64,000 bases of DNA. Source: Psychrobacter sp. JCM 18900 (GTDB lineage: Bacteria > Pseudomonadota > Gammaproteobacteria > Pseudomonadales > Moraxellaceae). The notes beneath the pieces were generated by a model. That model was not told where the DNA came from and searched no databases. It saw only the letters and a list, made by a program, of their open reading frames with translations. This document shows, piece by piece, positions 62,982 through 64,000 of this stretch (its first letter is position 1; each line of letters begins with the position of its first letter). Where the stretch lies: the NCBI RefSeq assembly GCF_904846625.1, contig NZ_CAJHBL010000002.1, positions 372,001 to 436,000 of the forward strand. Direction: 5' to 3'. The translations under genes and the position numbers were made by a program.

Positions 62982-64000
62982 ATGAAAAGCCATCATCAAG
63001 TTGCTCTATCCGTTCTAACCCTCTGTATTAGCCAGCAGTTATATGCACAAACCAATGATAATACGGCATCTGTGGCTGAAGATACTTCAGCAGAGCTGGC
63101 GTCGAGTGCAGCATCAACTGAGACGCCCAATGTGACTTTAGACGCCATAAACGTCACTGCACAAGCCAGAACGGGGACTGCGCTGGCGCAAAAAATCAGT
63201 GAGATGCCAGCCGTCACGCAAGTGATTACTGAAAACGAGATTCAGATGCAAGCCACGGGTGACCGTACCACTGGCGACATATTGGCACAGCTGGTTCCGA
63301 GCTTGGGGGCGAGTAGCGGCTCAACTAGTAACTACGGCACCACCATGCATGGCCGCCCTGTGCAGTTTTTGTTGAATGGTGTGCCGTTGAGCAGCTCACG
63401 TAGCCTATCACGCGAGCTAAACAGTATTGATCCTGCGCAGCTTGAGCGGGTAGAAGTGCTCTCGGGTGCTACCAGTATCTATGGTGCTGGCGCGGCAGGT
63501 GGTCTTATCAACCTTGTGACAAAATCTCTCGTGGGTTATGGCCCGATCAGACAGACCAGAGTCGGCATCAGTAGCAGCCGAGATTTTGACTCAGATTCAT
63601 TGGGTTATCACGTTGGGCAAACTTTAGGATATGGTGGCGAGCGGGTTTATGGGCGTTTAGATGTCGACTATGATAGCAAAGGCGGCAAGTTTGATAGTCA
63701 TGGCGATCGTATCAGCCCAGACGCCAACCAAACGGATCAACAAGATACCGAATCACTAAGTGTGAATGGTAGCTTAGGTATAGAGCTAACGGATAGCCAA
63801 CGTCTTGATCTCGCAGCGACTTATTATAAAGATGAGCAGGACACCGACTATGGCCCAGACTATGGTAAGGGTTTAGGCGTATTATTTGGCGAGACACCCT
63901 CTCTAAAAGCTATTGATGGCGCGAATGTAAAAAACGAGCCTTATACGACTAAGACATCAGTCAACCTAAACTATAATAATGATGATATTGCAGGCTCAAA
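62982..64000 (+). CDS. TonB-dependent siderophore receptor, 5' part (runs off window)
   Basis: The open frame continues past the window end; 339 codons are visible. A signal peptide (MKSHHQVALSVLTLCISQQLYA) is followed by a possible TonB box near VTLDAINVTAQ and a complete plug domain (MPAVTQVITENEIQMQ, GDILAQLVPSLG, HGRPVQFLLNGVPL, LERVEVLSGATSIYGAGAAGGLINLVT). Beta-barrel strands begin after it. It is the probable outer-membrane receptor for the siderophore made by the adjacent genes, and energy would come from a TonB system not seen here. Confidence 0.92.
   Translation, partial: MKSHHQVALSVLTLCISQQLYAQTNDNTASVAEDTSAELASSAASTETPNVTLDAINVTAQARTGTALAQKISEMPAVTQVITENEIQMQATGDRTTGDILAQLVPSLGASSGSTSNYGTTMHGRPVQFLLNGVPLSSSRSLSRELNSIDPAQLERVEVLSGATSIYGAGAAGGLINLVTKSLVGYGPIRQTRVGISSSRDFDSDSLGYHVGQTLGYGGERVYGRLDVDYDSKGGKFDSHGDRISPDANQTDQQDTESLSVNGSLGIELTDSQRLDLAATYYKDEQDTDYGPDYGKGLGVLFGETPSLKAIDGANVKNEPYTTKTSVNLNYNNDDIAGS

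Overview
The window looks like a chromosomal segment of a Psychrobacter-like gammaproteobacterium (Moraxellaceae). The support is AT-leaning DNA, a haloalkane dehalogenase very like the cold-active Psychrobacter enzyme, typical Fur boxes, and gene families common in that genus. No tRNA, rRNA, CRISPR array, prophage or transposase gene was seen. The first and last genes are cut by the window edges.

Region 1 (1-10.2 kb, + strand) is a guanidino/arginine catabolic cluster. It holds the 3' end of an agmatinase/guanidinobutyrase-type ureohydrolase, an NCS1 permease, a nitrilase-family amidohydrolase, a metallo-beta-lactamase-fold hydrolase, an AruI-like ThDP decarboxylase, a Dld-like flavoprotein, a YjiH-type membrane protein and a KauB-like aldehyde dehydrogenase. 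Together these resemble 2-ketoarginine -> 4-guanidinobutyraldehyde -> 4-guanidinobutyrate -> GABA + urea. Region 2 (10.4-21.6 kb) has a TetR regulator, a ynjBCD-ynjF-like ABC transporter/CDP-alcohol transferase block preceded by a TVP38-flavin disulfide reductase fusion, a DoxX-like membrane protein, a DUF2058 protein, a tandem universal stress protein and a cupin.

Region 3 (21.6-34.3 kb) is a long AT-rich leader, a 2007-residue Bap/LapA-type adhesin and its type I secretion system (TolC-like, LapB-like, HlyD-like). Region 4 (34.3-43.5 kb) holds a TonB-like single-pass protein, an acyltransferase, a peroxiredoxin and a detoxification block: two glutathione transferases, a FrnE/DsbA-like protein, an AhpD-like protein, a quinol monooxygenase-like protein, a second TetR regulator and a haloalkane dehalogenase.

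Region 5 (43.6-64 kb) is an iron locus: a siderophore-interacting reductase, fhuCDB-like uptake, and an NRPS-independent siderophore (NIS) pathway with dat, ddc, three IucA/IucC synthetases, an N-hydroxylase, an acyltransferase and an MFS exporter. It ends with an RraA-like protein and a TonB-dependent receptor. Four Fur-box-like sites punctuate it.

Two signals cut across the regions. (a) A palindrome TTGA-N8-TCAA lies upstream of the DoxX gene, the AhpD-like operon, the divergent monooxygenase/GST pair, the haloalkane dehalogenase and the first TetR gene. At most of these sites its outer half forms the -35 box, with exactly 17 bp to a good -10, so it looks like the operator of a dispersed TetR-controlled detoxification regulon. 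(b) A 176-bp MITE-like element with CTAG/GGGCGTGTCCTCA ends occurs twice in opposite orientation, and two roughly 40-bp deletion derivatives are also present. All coordinates and motifs were read by eye; no database search was run.
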